Below are positions 1 through 9,300 of a stretch of DNA of 64,000 nucleotides, one piece after another. Made by a program: the position numbers and the translations under genes. This DNA is from an uncultured Prevotella sp. (lineage in GTDB: Bacteria; Bacteroidota; Bacteroidia; Bacteroidales; Bacteroidaceae). The stretch covers positions 30,512 to 94,511 of the forward strand of contig CAAGPV010000014.1 in NCBI GenBank assembly GCA_900771975.1. Reading direction: 5' to 3'. The first letter of the stretch is position 1; each line of letters opens with the position of its first letter. The notes beneath the pieces are model-generated. The model saw nothing but the letters and a program-made list of their open reading frames with translations, ran no database searches and was not told the DNA's origin.

Positions 1-150
1 CAGGAGCGCATCGCCAAACTTGCAGTTGTTCATACTGAGTATCTGCGCCACGGCAAACGGCACGGGCAATACGGCATTTACCGAGGAGTAGATATAGGCA
101 TCGGTTATACCTTCGAGGAATCTTTCCTTGCAATTTTCGGGTAAAATCAT
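1..150 (-). CDS. hypothetical protein, N-terminal part only
   Basis: An open frame starts with ATG at 150 and runs off the left edge, so only the first 50 residues are visible. The visible part begins MILPENCKER and contains one mildly hydrophobic stretch around residues 24-38. I do not recognise the family. It would be the last visible gene of the minus-strand series that includes the two hypothetical genes upstream of it. The 66 bp between it and the next gene are A/T rich and show nothing clear. Confidence 0.55.
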   Translation of the reverse strand, partial: MILPENCKERFLEGITDAYIYSSVNAVLPVPFAVAQILSMNNCKFGDALL

Positions 151-216
151 ACAATTCCTAATATAGGGTATTTTTTAACTTATTTTAATCTCACAATTAA
201 CATATATACACAATAT

Positions 217-951
217 TTATTCAATCCATTGAAATTCATCAATATGGTGTTTTCGTTCATCTGTGTCTTCGTATTGCATACTAAGACAGGAATACGACTT
301 GAAGAAGTTATGCTCCGACCTAATCCAGCGTTCCACCACACGGCGCATATTGTCCTTTTCTTCTGTCGATGGTTCAATGCCATAGCGCATAAGAAAACGT
401 TCCAGCATGGCTGCCTTGCTCCGGGCAATAATTCGTCCGTTGGAGGTGCAGTAATCAAAAGTTGACAATGACCATTCCACCACGCTACGCTTGAAGTCGT
501 TATTGAGCAATTCAATCAACTTATATATGCCGTGTCGGTCAAGATTCCATGTAGGAGTAACCAACCGCACGGTGTCCACGACCTCAATCTCGCTTGGCAG
601 TTTCAAGCACAAGTAATCCTCGTTTGTACTCTTGCTGTAATCCTTGTAGCCATTGAGTCGTTGCACCTCTGCAAAGGTAAGGTATTCCCTGTTGTCGCGT
701 TGCACCAAAACATCACCACCGAGCGGATGTCTACCGTTCATCATGTTCTGCCATTGCTGATGCGAAAAGCATTGCGTGTTCACCTGCTGCATCACGGCAC
801 TGGCATTAGAGAGCGAGTTACGCATAACGAAATATTCAGGCATGAAAGCATTGAACACCACAGGCTCGTTCTTGGCAAGCGTGTGGTCGGGGTCGCGATG
901 ACGGAAGTACTGACAGCGGCTTATGGGTAGCCGAAGGTAGATGTTGGGCAT
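217..951 (-). CDS. hypothetical protein, 244 aa
   Basis: The protein is soluble-looking, with no signal peptide or membrane segment, and I do not recognise it. It contains several aromatic- and arginine-rich stretches such as ISRCQYFRHRD near the N-terminus and ends in acidic HIDEFQWIE. Its start lies 5 bp after the stop of the 319-aa gene, so the two are very probably cotranscribed. A virion role is possible because tail genes follow on the same strand, but nothing in the sequence proves it. Confidence 0.75.
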   Translation of the reverse strand: MPNIYLRLPISRCQYFRHRDPDHTLAKNEPVVFNAFMPEYFVMRNSLSNASAVMQQVNTQCFSHQQWQNMMNGRHPLGGDVLVQRDNREYLTFAEVQRLNGYKDYSKSTNEDYLCLKLPSEIEVVDTVRLVTPTWNLDRHGIYKLIELLNNDFKRSVVEWSLSTFDYCTSNGRIIARSKAAMLERFLMRYGIEPSTEEKDNMRRVVERWIRSEHNFFKSYSCLSMQYEDTDERKHHIDEFQWIE

Positions 952-956
952 GATGA

Positions 957-1916
957 TTATTTTTTATAAATGTCAGCGTATGTTTTCAGCACAGCATCGG
1001 TGATGGTAAATGAGTAGTCGAGAGCATTCTTGTTGTCCACCTTTCCGGTGAGCTTGTCTATCATTTGCGTCTGCTCGCTATTCAGGTTGAAGGCAAGGGC
1101 AGTGGCATCGATATAGGCTCCTCCCGACTCGGTGCGCTTAATAAGATCCTTTGCCAGGTGGCGGTCGATACGGAATATCTCATGAAGGGCATTCGCCATG
1201 TCATCGGCTGTGTAGACTGGCAGCACGGGATGTAATTTACGGTATTTATCAGTATAAGTCTTCAGTCGCTTGGTGAGATACTCGTTAATGGAATCGGAGT
1301 AATCGAAGTAGAGTTGCGCTTCGGGCTTGTCGGCATCGCCTGAACGTGTGGATTTGAAGAAGCCTCGCAGTTGGGTCAGTACCTGCTGAACCGCATCAAA
1401 CTGGTTAAACTCTATCGTGTTGCCAAACACCGTGCGCATATCCGACTTCACATCCACAAGCACACTCTCCAGCATATCGGCAAGAAAAGTGATCTTGTCG
1501 AGGTTGGCTGCCAGCTTATTGATGTTGTCGCGCATACCCGGCTTGGAGTAGTCCACATAATACTTCAGCAGATTAGAAAAGGAAAGAAAGTCGTAACATT
1601 CATTCGAGTGCAGGTTGATTTGCACCATAGCGGCAAACATCACGTCAGCCAGTTTGCGGTCGCGCTGCTGAATGGCGTGTGCAAGAGCTATCATTTGCTG
1701 GGAGCCAGCCGGAATGCGTGCCGCCGACTTCACCAGGGCGTTACGCTTCTCTACGCCTTCGGCAAAATCGGGATTGGCAAAGAGCACTTTTAGTGCCTCT
1801 GTATATTTGTCGGCGGGCACGTCTTTGAAGTTGAACGTGTAAATAGTGGGCTGCGACTGTATCTTTGCGATACGCCGAGCCTCACTTGCCGGGGTAGGTT
1901 TGTTCTTCTTATTCAT
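957..1916 (-). CDS. hypothetical protein, 319 aa
   Basis: A 319-aa, mainly helical-looking protein with a lysine-rich, proline-containing N-terminus (MNKKNKPTPASEARRIAK). It lacks signal peptide and membrane segments. I do not recognise the family. It is followed after 5 bp by the 244-aa gene, which indicates translational coupling and perhaps joint function. Confidence 0.75.
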   Translation of the reverse strand: MNKKNKPTPASEARRIAKIQSQPTIYTFNFKDVPADKYTEALKVLFANPDFAEGVEKRNALVKSAARIPAGSQQMIALAHAIQQRDRKLADVMFAAMVQINLHSNECYDFLSFSNLLKYYVDYSKPGMRDNINKLAANLDKITFLADMLESVLVDVKSDMRTVFGNTIEFNQFDAVQQVLTQLRGFFKSTRSGDADKPEAQLYFDYSDSINEYLTKRLKTYTDKYRKLHPVLPVYTADDMANALHEIFRIDRHLAKDLIKRTESGGAYIDATALAFNLNSEQTQMIDKLTGKVDNKNALDYSFTITDAVLKTYADIYKK

Positions 1917-1955
1917 GGGTGTTATATGGCTTGTTTATCATAATCGCTATTATTG

Positions 1956-2078
1956 TCAATATTTGCTGCAGTAATTCTGGTAGCCTTTGAACCACGAAAC
2001 AGGCGCAGAATTGATGCAATGAAACTCGTCTATTTCGTCTGCCGTGAATGGGCAGTCTTTATGAACTCGGCGTGCCAT
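1956..2078 (-). CDS. small hypothetical protein, 40 aa
   Basis: A 40-codon frame starts at an ATG that overlaps the TGA of the MazG-like gene by one base (TGATG). This stop-start arrangement is the main support. The product is MARRVHKDCPFTADEID followed by a tryptophan- and tyrosine-containing tail ending in CSKY. It holds three cysteines and may bind metal, but no family is recognised. Confidence 0.5.
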   Translation of the reverse strand: MARRVHKDCPFTADEIDEFHCINSAPVSWFKGYQNYCSKY

Positions 2079-2470
2079 CAGCGATTGTCTCCGTTTCCGT
2101 CTATAACTCCTCTCTGCTGACGCGACTGCAACTTTTCAAGATTTTGTCGGCAAACATCCTCCAGACTAAAACCGAGCACGGAGCATACTCCGGCTATCTG
2201 CCACATCACATCACCACATTCCTTCTTAATGTCATTGATTTCCTTCTCGCTCATATTGTGGAAGGTCTGGGTCATGATAAGCTCTCCGTTCTTGTCACGG
2301 TCGCTTGTTCCGATGAAGAGCTTGCTTTTGCGAATGGCCTTGGCGAGCTTGGAGTGAAGTTCGCCAACCTCTCCAGAGAGGTTCATGGTCATGTAGGCGA
2401 TGTTGTTGCAGGTAGGCATGCAAGTCGTCATTGCCTTGTCTTGATATTCGTTTAATGTTAATTTTGGCAT
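2078..2470 (-). CDS. MazG-like nucleotide pyrophosphohydrolase
   Basis: The 130-aa product has the all-alpha NTP pyrophosphohydrolase signature. A GEVGEL helix near residues 33-38 is followed by a second acidic helix, IKKECGDVMWQIAGV, near residues 83-97. The E-x2-E and E-x2-D side chains of this fold bind Mg2+ and hydrolyse NTPs or dNTPs to monophosphates. The length fits phage MazG proteins. It sits directly downstream of ThyX and guanylate kinase, so it probably belongs to a nucleotide-pool module. It might instead lower host (p)ppGpp signalling, as proposed for some phage MazG proteins. Confidence 0.85.
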   Translation of the reverse strand: MPKLTLNEYQDKAMTTCMPTCNNIAYMTMNLSGEVGELHSKLAKAIRKSKLFIGTSDRDKNGELIMTQTFHNMSEKEINDIKKECGDVMWQIAGVCSVLGFSLEDVCRQNLEKLQSRQQRGVIDGNGDNR

Positions 2471-2481
2471 AATATGTTAGT

Positions 2482-3378
2482 TTAAATTTCAAAATCGGGT
2501 AAATACACACGCATTCGCTCCAATATTTTGTTGCGTAACTGTTCTGCCACCAAATGCGCATTAGGATGCGGTTTCCCGGTTGTGCCGTGATAGCGAAGGT
2601 TGATGATTTCCTTCCATTCGGCAATGGTGTAAGTATATGCCACCACCGTGTAAGTATCAAGAGGCAGAACGCCACGGGCATCCTCGGGCTTCAAGCCCGA
2701 TTTCAGCAAACGATTGTAGCCCCATTCGCACACTCGGCACACGAAACTATACACCATACGCTGCCAACGCGTGCCGTTAAGATACCAATACGGACGGGCT
2801 ATCTGCACGCCGCCCTTCTTCTCAAGGTTGCAGTAGCGTGTGCTCTGCTCGGCTATGCTGTTGGGCGATTTGCGGTTCAGCTCACGCGACGTGCTTATCT
2901 GGGTAGTAATGACAAACGTCATACGGAGAATGGCAAACACATCATCACAATTATGTTTCAGTGCCTTCTCTATAAATTTATCTTCAGAGACAACGTAAGG
3001 TTTTAAGGCATCAAAAAGATTACCATTCTCAAGCAAAAACTGCATATTCGCGCTAATCCACACCTTGTGGTCTTTAGTCGCATAGTCGATATAGGGAGAT
3101 GCGTACAGATAAACCCAGATGTAGTTAGGGAAACCCTTTTCGTTGGGCATGAAGAAATACATGGTGCCATGTCGGTACATCGAACGGTGTCCTCTTTCCC
3201 AGAAACCTTTGCAACGTTCTTCGTCGCGCTTCTGGATGAACGCTTCCACTTCCTCTGCCGACATTCCTTCATCCGGCTGCTTACCTTTGGCCTTGTAGCA
3301 TATTCTTCCCACTCGTGCAATGTGTCGCGCCATGTTGTCCTGCCGCCACCACTCCACCGAACTGTTTATTAATTTCAT
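2482..3378 (-). CDS. thyX: flavin-dependent thymidylate synthase
   Basis: ThyX makes dTMP from dUMP using FAD, NADPH and methylene-tetrahydrofolate. The 298-aa protein has the N-terminal ARVGRICYKA and GHRSMYRHGTMYFF blocks (the latter near residues 63-76). It also has the substrate-binding block SRELNRKSPNSIAEQSTRY near residues 164-182. In typical family members that block reads RHRxxSxxxxSxR. Here the first part is NRKSPNS, so the canonical RHR triad is only partly kept. It lies in a dense minus-strand cluster with MazG and guanylate kinase that supplies nucleotides for phage replication. Confidence 0.88.
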   Translation of the reverse strand: MKLINSSVEWWRQDNMARHIARVGRICYKAKGKQPDEGMSAEEVEAFIQKRDEERCKGFWERGHRSMYRHGTMYFFMPNEKGFPNYIWVYLYASPYIDYATKDHKVWISANMQFLLENGNLFDALKPYVVSEDKFIEKALKHNCDDVFAILRMTFVITTQISTSRELNRKSPNSIAEQSTRYCNLEKKGGVQIARPYWYLNGTRWQRMVYSFVCRVCEWGYNRLLKSGLKPEDARGVLPLDTYTVVAYTYTIAEWKEIINLRYHGTTGKPHPNAHLVAEQLRNKILERMRVYLPDFEI

Positions 3379-3424
3379 TGCTGATGAATCTTAGTTTATT
3401 GTTTAGGGTATATATCATAACAGC

Positions 3425-3727
3425 CTAATATTGGTCTTTATCCCAACTCTTTACTTCCTTAATTAAGAGGTTGATGTCCTCTTTTGACTGAGTGGAAAGT
3501 ACATCATTAGTAAGAGGAGTATTGTAAGTAATTTCTCCATCATACAAGATAGCCACCTCAAAAGTATCCGCAGTGCAATAGGCACCTTCACCATTTATTA
3601 CCGACAAACCATAATCATTAGGGAATCGGCATTGCGCTATCTTTCCACCTCGGTTATTAGGATGACTGTAAAACTTCAAATCATCAAAGGTGTTGACATC
3701 CGTCTGTTGCTTAACTTCTTTTTTCAT
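3425..3727 (-). CDS. hypothetical protein, 100 aa
   Basis: An acidic 100-aa protein without membrane segments. It lies 6 bp downstream of the guanylate kinase gene, so it is probably in the same transcript. Aromatic and beta-rich stretches (DDLKFYSHPN, AYCTADTFEVAILYDG) suggest a small folded domain. No family is recognised. Confidence 0.7.
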   Translation of the reverse strand: MKKEVKQQTDVNTFDDLKFYSHPNNRGGKIAQCRFPNDYGLSVINGEGAYCTADTFEVAILYDGEITYNTPLTNDVLSTQSKEDINLLIKEVKSWDKDQY

Positions 3728-3733
3728 AATGCT

Positions 3734-4291
3734 CTATATTTTATATTGTTCAGTAAGATTAAAGGGGTCGAGTTTCTCCCTGATAAATGGTATAGTACAA
3801 ACAATTTGCGCTATCTTATAGCGTAAGTCTTCTTTCGATACATCTCCATCATTAAATATTTTGCGGTCGAATTTAATCCCCATAGCTGCTTTCAGACGAT
3901 CCACATCCCGTAATATCCGCGAGAGCTTGACACCTCTTGCCAAACGCGTTACAGTAGAACTTTTGACGTAAAAGGAATAAGTCTGAATTTCGGGATGCCT
4001 TTTCTTTATGAACATCAATCCGGCTTCATCCACCACATAGATAGCTATATCCTTGATTTGATCTACCATAGCCCAATATTCATAGCCACCATACTGTGTA
4101 TATGCTAACACATCGGCAGCACCCGTGCTCAACCCTTTTACAAAATGGTGCTCTCTGCCGTCCTGTTCCCCCTCACGCATAGGACGCGTGGTATAGGAAC
4201 AGATAATAGGCCAGTCTGTCATTTCCGACATTATCCGAGCTATAGTGTCCTTACCTACCCCACTGGGGCCTGTTATAGTTATAAGTTTCAT
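3734..4291 (-). CDS. gmk: guanylate kinase-like (d)NMP kinase
   Basis: The 185-aa product begins with a P-loop GPSGVGKDT at residues 8-16. The guanylate kinase GMP-binding block CSYTTRPMREGEQDGREHHF follows near residues 31-50. Guanylate kinase converts GMP/dGMP to the diphosphate with ATP. The C-terminal half is more divergent than in cellular enzymes, and the length (about 200 aa is usual) is slightly short. It would act with ThyX and MazG in nucleotide supply. Confidence 0.85.
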   Translation of the reverse strand: MKLITITGPSGVGKDTIARIMSEMTDWPIICSYTTRPMREGEQDGREHHFVKGLSTGAADVLAYTQYGGYEYWAMVDQIKDIAIYVVDEAGLMFIKKRHPEIQTYSFYVKSSTVTRLARGVKLSRILRDVDRLKAAMGIKFDRKIFNDGDVSKEDLRYKIAQIVCTIPFIREKLDPFNLTEQYKI

Positions 4292-4320
4292 TTAACGTTT
4301 TTTGAAATTTTGACATTAAA

Positions 4321-4408
4321 AATCAGTAAGCAACCAGTAAGGACGCAGTGAGCACGCAGTGAAGAATCATAGACCAACCGTAAGCCATCCGTAAAGGACG
4401 CATAGAAG
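4321..4408. repeat. eight tandem degenerate 11-bp repeats
   Basis: Between the primase-like gene and the kinase gene the sequence can be cut into eight successive 11-mers without gaps. The first four are AATCAGTAAGC, AACCAGTAAGG, ACGCAGTGAGC and ACGCAGTGAAG, and the next four are looser variants up to 4408. The consensus is roughly ANCCAGTRAGS. One repeat per helical turn puts every copy on the same face of DNA, as in operators, centromeres or secondary replication sites. Downstream of 4408 the pattern fades. The rest of 4292-4488 holds no gene. Confidence 0.7.
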
Positions 4409-4488
4409 ACGTTTTAGGTAAAATTCTTTTCGGGTTACTGCGTCTACAAATGTTAAAAGGAACATATATCCTAATCGTTTCCGTCGCT

Positions 4489-5607
4489 TCAATTTGTTCT
4501 TCCATATATTTCCCGCAGCTCTTCACGTGTAAGAAAAATGTCACTCTTATGACACATTTTTATGAAAGTGTTTTCTGTTACTTTCGGATAATTAGCAAAC
4601 TGCGGCCACGCCTTTCTTAGCTCCGACTCACGACGAGCTTTAGAATCTGGTGGCCGAAAACGTGATATACGTCTCCACATATCCAGTCCTGCCACATGGT
4701 CTATACTATATAAAGATATGCCGCACTTCACCCACTCTTCGTAATTACCCATAATGTCAATACCTTTTGCCTCTATTTTACTCACAAGACGCTGAGCCTT
4801 GAGGTAAACAATGTCGGGAGTATCATCCTCCCAAGAACATTTGCGATACCCAGAATAGCAACCCGAAACACCATTCGATACGTGCGAAAAGGTTCGATGA
4901 TAACACGGTGTAGGAGTCAACTCCACTCCACTTACATCAAGCCCCTTATACGGCATCACCTTTTCATTGATATATATATGCTCAGGATCATCCCACGACG
5001 CAAAGCGTACACGCCCAATATTACTACACGCCTTGTCAAGCGTGATGCCCAGAGCTGCATATTCTTGTAACAGAGCTTTAAACTGTGACTTATGGCGGTC
5101 CGGATAGGCAAGACGCACCAAACCGAAATATCCAGTGCCCGAGCATGACCGCATAAGCAGACCTATCTCCGAACGGAAACGACACACCTTACGAATGTTC
5201 TCGAAGTTGCTCAGTTGAGTGTTATCTGCCAAGTCGATGTCGATGGCGAGCCATCCGGTATGCTGCTTTAGATGGCTCTCGCGTCGGCTAACCTTCTTGA
5301 TATACTTGCGGCCATCCTTGGCGATACACTCATCATCATACAATGCGAAGAGACCGCTCAACGTGGCTCCGGGTAACCGTTTCTTTGTGTCTATGTACTC
5401 CGGCATCTTTTTTGCCTTGTCGCCAAACTCCTGCCGCATGGCGCGAAGTTTCTCGACACAAGGCTTCCACCTGTCCGACAGACAAAACTCCCGGATAGTC
5501 ATCTGCTGAATGCACTCACCTGTCTCCTGATCTACATATCGACCTTCATTGTCAAGTGCGTCAGCATATATGGAACATAGCTCGTCGAACATATCTTTGA
5601 TACTCAA
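4489..5607 (-). CDS. primase-like protein (BT4734/VirE-N plus PriCT-2 type)
   Basis: The 372-aa protein resembles Bacteroidetes BT4734/VirE N-terminal domain proteins. The central region has ALYDDECIAKDGRKY, TGWLAIDIDLADN and SCSGTGYFGLVRL, then SNIGRVRFASWDD near residues 205-217. The D-x-D in AIDID and the GTGYFG block resemble the archaeo-eukaryotic primase fold. The C-terminal 110 residues, with EEWVKCGISLYSID and SELRKAWPQF, look like a PriCT-2 domain. It probably makes primers or supports replication. A possible TAATTTTG minus-7 promoter box (minus strand, about 5619-5626) lies just upstream. Confidence 0.72.
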   Translation of the reverse strand: MSIKDMFDELCSIYADALDNEGRYVDQETGECIQQMTIREFCLSDRWKPCVEKLRAMRQEFGDKAKKMPEYIDTKKRLPGATLSGLFALYDDECIAKDGRKYIKKVSRRESHLKQHTGWLAIDIDLADNTQLSNFENIRKVCRFRSEIGLLMRSCSGTGYFGLVRLAYPDRHKSQFKALLQEYAALGITLDKACSNIGRVRFASWDDPEHIYINEKVMPYKGLDVSGVELTPTPCYHRTFSHVSNGVSGCYSGYRKCSWEDDTPDIVYLKAQRLVSKIEAKGIDIMGNYEEWVKCGISLYSIDHVAGLDMWRRISRFRPPDSKARRESELRKAWPQFANYPKVTENTFIKMCHKSDIFLTREELREIYGRTN

Positions 5608-6279
5608 TACTTATTTCGGTTACAAAATTAATATATATATTCGTAATATCAAGATTATAACCAATAAACTTTGACCTTCAAAGATTAATTTAACATTTAT
5701 GCCATCAGTAGGCGATTCCATATATCAAAGAATTGGAGAAAGCCTACCAAAAAAAGGGGATAGTAAAAGTTTAAAAGTTGGACTTTTGCTGTTTCCTTTG
5801 TCCATTTTTGCCCTCAAAAGTTCAAACTCTAAATTTCAAATTTGTAACATAACTCGCAAAAAGTCAATTTTAACATTCTATTGTCTACTCTGCGTCCATG
5901 CTTTATCCGCCATTTGTTAGTTTTCAAAATTCACTTTTCTTTTTGATTTCTAATTACTTAAATACTAAAAGTTCAAAAATTTAATTATTTTACTTAGGTT
6001 TATATACGCATAAAGAAACAAATATTATTGAAATATAGTATAAAACAGCCAAAAGTACGCAAAAAAAGCGCTTTGCTTCTATTCCATATCTGTCGTAAGT
6101 CATTAATATACCATTGTTTACGGCATAGCCGTGTATGCTACACACTATATGTTTGAGGTTCGGGGAATTTGAATATAGGGAAAAATAAAAATGGTCGGAA
6201 AATATATAATTGAAACTAAAAATGAGGTGATTTATGGACTTTAGAACTTTTACGGACACGAAATAGGGTCTGAATGTCT
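5608..6279. other. A/T-rich intergenic region, no convincing gene
   Basis: About 670 bp lie between the tape measure terminator and the primase-like gene. The composition is strongly A/T rich, and the open frames in it give phenylalanine/isoleucine-rich products without family resemblance. Just upstream of the primase-like gene the minus strand carries TAATTTTG, which fits the Bacteroidetes TAnnTTTG box. A small hairpin AAAAGT-TGG-ACTTTT occurs near 5774-5788. I see no other structure. Confidence 0.5.
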
Positions 6280-6312
6280 AAAAAAACCGCTACGTTTCTC
6301 AACGGAGCGGCC
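6280..6312 (-). terminator. rho-independent terminator after tape measure gene
   Basis: On the minus strand a GC-rich hairpin (outer stem CCGCT/AGCGG, inner CGTT/AACG, small loop) is followed by seven T residues. It lies about 65 bp downstream of the tape measure stop, so the tail operon ends here. Confidence 0.8.
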
Positions 6313-6375
6313 TTAAACCTAATCAGCTATTATGGCTAAAGAATTGTTGCCTGTATAGTCATGCTTGGCTTTCTT

Positions 6376-9300
6376 TTACGATTTGCCTTTCATAAACTGA
6401 TTGGCTTTCGTCATACTGTCGTAGAGATTGCCACGGCCATACATATCAATCTTGGCGGAGATAGGTTCGTTAAGACGTTGCAGAAGGGCGGTTACGGCTT
6501 GCAGGAGAGCCGCATTGCTTGCGGTGGCGTTACTTATCAGCTCGTCAGTTGCTAACGCGCCAGACGAAAGATTACCGACAGACTCACTCACGTTGCCTTC
6601 ATCAAATGCTATTCGAGCCGCATTGCGTCCCGAATAGTTGCGGTCGTAATTGACGAGTGCCTTCAGCAAGGACGGGTTGTTCATCATCATTGCCTTGGTC
6701 GTCTCGCGGCCTACAACAAGCTCTGGGCCATTCTCTGCCACGAGGGACGGCCGTCCGTTGATGGTGGTGGCAGTGGGGCGCGTGAGGAGGTTGACACCGG
6801 ATTGCGGCACATTGCTTTGATCCTCTGCCCAATAGATTTCACCATTATCGCCAACAAAGGGCTTCAGGTCTTGCACGTTACCACTATCGTAGGTAAGCAT
6901 GCCGGACACGAGTTTTGTATTCTTTGTGCTTGTGCTTTTTCCCTTGCTCTTGCCGCCAAAGGCCGCATTCAAGCCCCACTGCATCAAGCCAGTAAGGATA
7001 GCCATGACGGAAGCGGCGGCAATAGGGCCAGCGATAGGACCAAGGAACTCGAAACACTTGCCAATAGCACCAACAATAGAGAATGTGTTTTCGGCTTGTG
7101 CCGTGTCCTTGCTTTGCTCAACAACAGCAGCATCATTCTCCTGCTTCTTCTGGAAGGTTGTGTTTAAGCCTGTCTCAACAATAGCGTTGGTGGTGTTCTG
7201 CTTCACCTCTTCCAACTTCGTTTGTTCCTTGCCAGCATCCTCAGAAATCTTTGTAATATTCTTAACGCCTTTCTCGTTTATTTTTTCTCGCTCTTTGCTT
7301 CCCTTCCTATTCTCTCTTGTAAGTTCACGCTGATGTTTTTTTTCCTCTTTAAGACGCTTTTTTCTCTCTTTTTTCTCTTTTTTGTCATTATTGTTACTAT
7401 GAGCACTAAAATCAGTATTCACAAGTTCACCAATCACACTACCCCCAACACCCGAAACAACATCAGATAAAGAAATGTTCCCAGTAGCCAAATCAGCAAC
7501 ATTTCCACCTACTTGACCTGCAATATCTGCAGTCTCTTGATTATACTCATCAAGAGTGCCATCAGGATGACGCTTTTTCCAAGCACGAGGCACTGCGGGC
7601 TGTTCATTAGCTTCATCTTTTTCCTGATCTTCCGATATATCAGTAAAAAGAATAGAACCGCTTCTATCGTTCTCTAAGACGTGGCGCAAAAAATCCTCTT
7701 CATGGTCATTCACATAATCTCCTTGAGGAAACTCCTGATTAACGCCATACGTACCATCCGGATTCTGCACTATTTTTCCAGTCGGAGATAACGGAACGGC
7801 TTGGGGCTGTCCATTCACTCGTTCCGGAATGCCATTTACCATTCGCACCCATACAGGGTTATCTGCAGTGCCTATATTTCTAAAGTTAGCAAAAAAATCC
7901 TCTTCATTACTTGGTAATATTGTTTTCGCATTGGCACGCGCTTCTTCGATACCCGGCTGCGCCTTTGCCAGACCCCCCTTAGCTGCGGCATCGTTGATGG
8001 CTTTCCACATCTGCGTGTTCACATCGTTGAGTGCCATTTTTCCCCACGACTCCAGCATAGATTTGAGGGCGTTCTTGATAGCCTTATTTGCACTCTCGGC
8101 ATCATGGCGCATTTCTGCGAGAGCCTGTCCTACGGCACCACCGAAATCCTCAATAGGTTGCACAAGTTCCTTCATCTGCGAGAGGCGCGACTTCATGGCG
8201 GTTGCCATTTGATTGGCGTAATTCAGTTCGGCTTCCTGGCGGGCACGTTCCGCTTCATCAATGAGCTGCTTGTTTCGAAAGTTGGCTTTCACATACTCGT
8301 AGTAATCCTCCGCTGCCTGCATACGAGCCTTCATCAACTCCACCTCCGGGTCGGCGGTGAGGTCTGCCAGCCCGAGGTTTGACAGAAGGTTGGTGCGCTT
8401 GCCGAAAAGATTACTCTCATGCTGAATCTTGCGGATACGCTCCTGCTGGGCAATGTTGCGCTTATTTACCGCCCACATTTGGTCGGCAATTTTTTTCGCC
8501 TTATCATATTCGCGTTTCTCAGCCTCAGTGTAACTATCCGTATATTTGATTAGCTCAATATAAAGTGCTTTCAAACTCTGCGCATTAAGAGAAGTGAAAT
8601 CAAATCCTTCATTAGCAACAGACAAATATGACAGAAACTCATCATGGAATGTCTTGCTCTCAGGATTCAACTTATACAACTCAGCAACAGAAGAACGCGC
8701 CTTTTCGGTCAAAGCGTCAAAGGCTTTGTTCATTGTTGTTAATCCTTCAGAAGTATCCTCCTTTACATTCTTTGCAGGATTTAAGAAACCGAGTTTGTCA
8801 AAATTACTGCGAGTCTCACGATTTACCGCACCCGTGTAGTCATTCTCATTGAGTATCTTCTGTATCTCACGTTGCTGCGCAAGCAACTTCTCAGCGGCTT
8901 CGCGCAATTCTTTTGATCCGTTGGCAAATATCTGGTCAAGCAATGCACCAAGGTTCTCGGCAAGCGTCTGATTATTTTCACGCGATAAATCACCCGACAA
9001 TTTTTCAAAGAGCGCATGAAGCTCCTTAATATCAGATTTACCCATCGCCTCCAACAACGCCTTAGAAGTCTCATCGTTCTTAACAAGTACATCATTCGGC
9101 ATTTGTTCCAAAAACTTTTGCCAACCGTCACCAAGCGTGGTAATAGACTGGCGAGCAGTGCCAAGCGCAGTGTTCATCTGTGCGTCTAAGTGGTCAAGCA
9201 TCTTTTGTTGCTGACCCTCACTCACCTTCTCGCCATCGGCATTCATCTGAACAACCCACTCCAAATACTTTCTTTTCTGCTCCTCATAGAAAGCCTTTAT

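Noticed and set aside
5699..5920. 73-codon plus-strand frame in the 5.6-6.3-kb spacer
   Set aside because: No promoter, no recognised features, low-complexity composition.
5990..6259. 89-codon minus-strand frame starting at GTG
   Set aside because: The product is Phe/Ile/Tyr rich as expected from translating A/T-rich spacer; it has no ATG start and lies between terminator and promoter.
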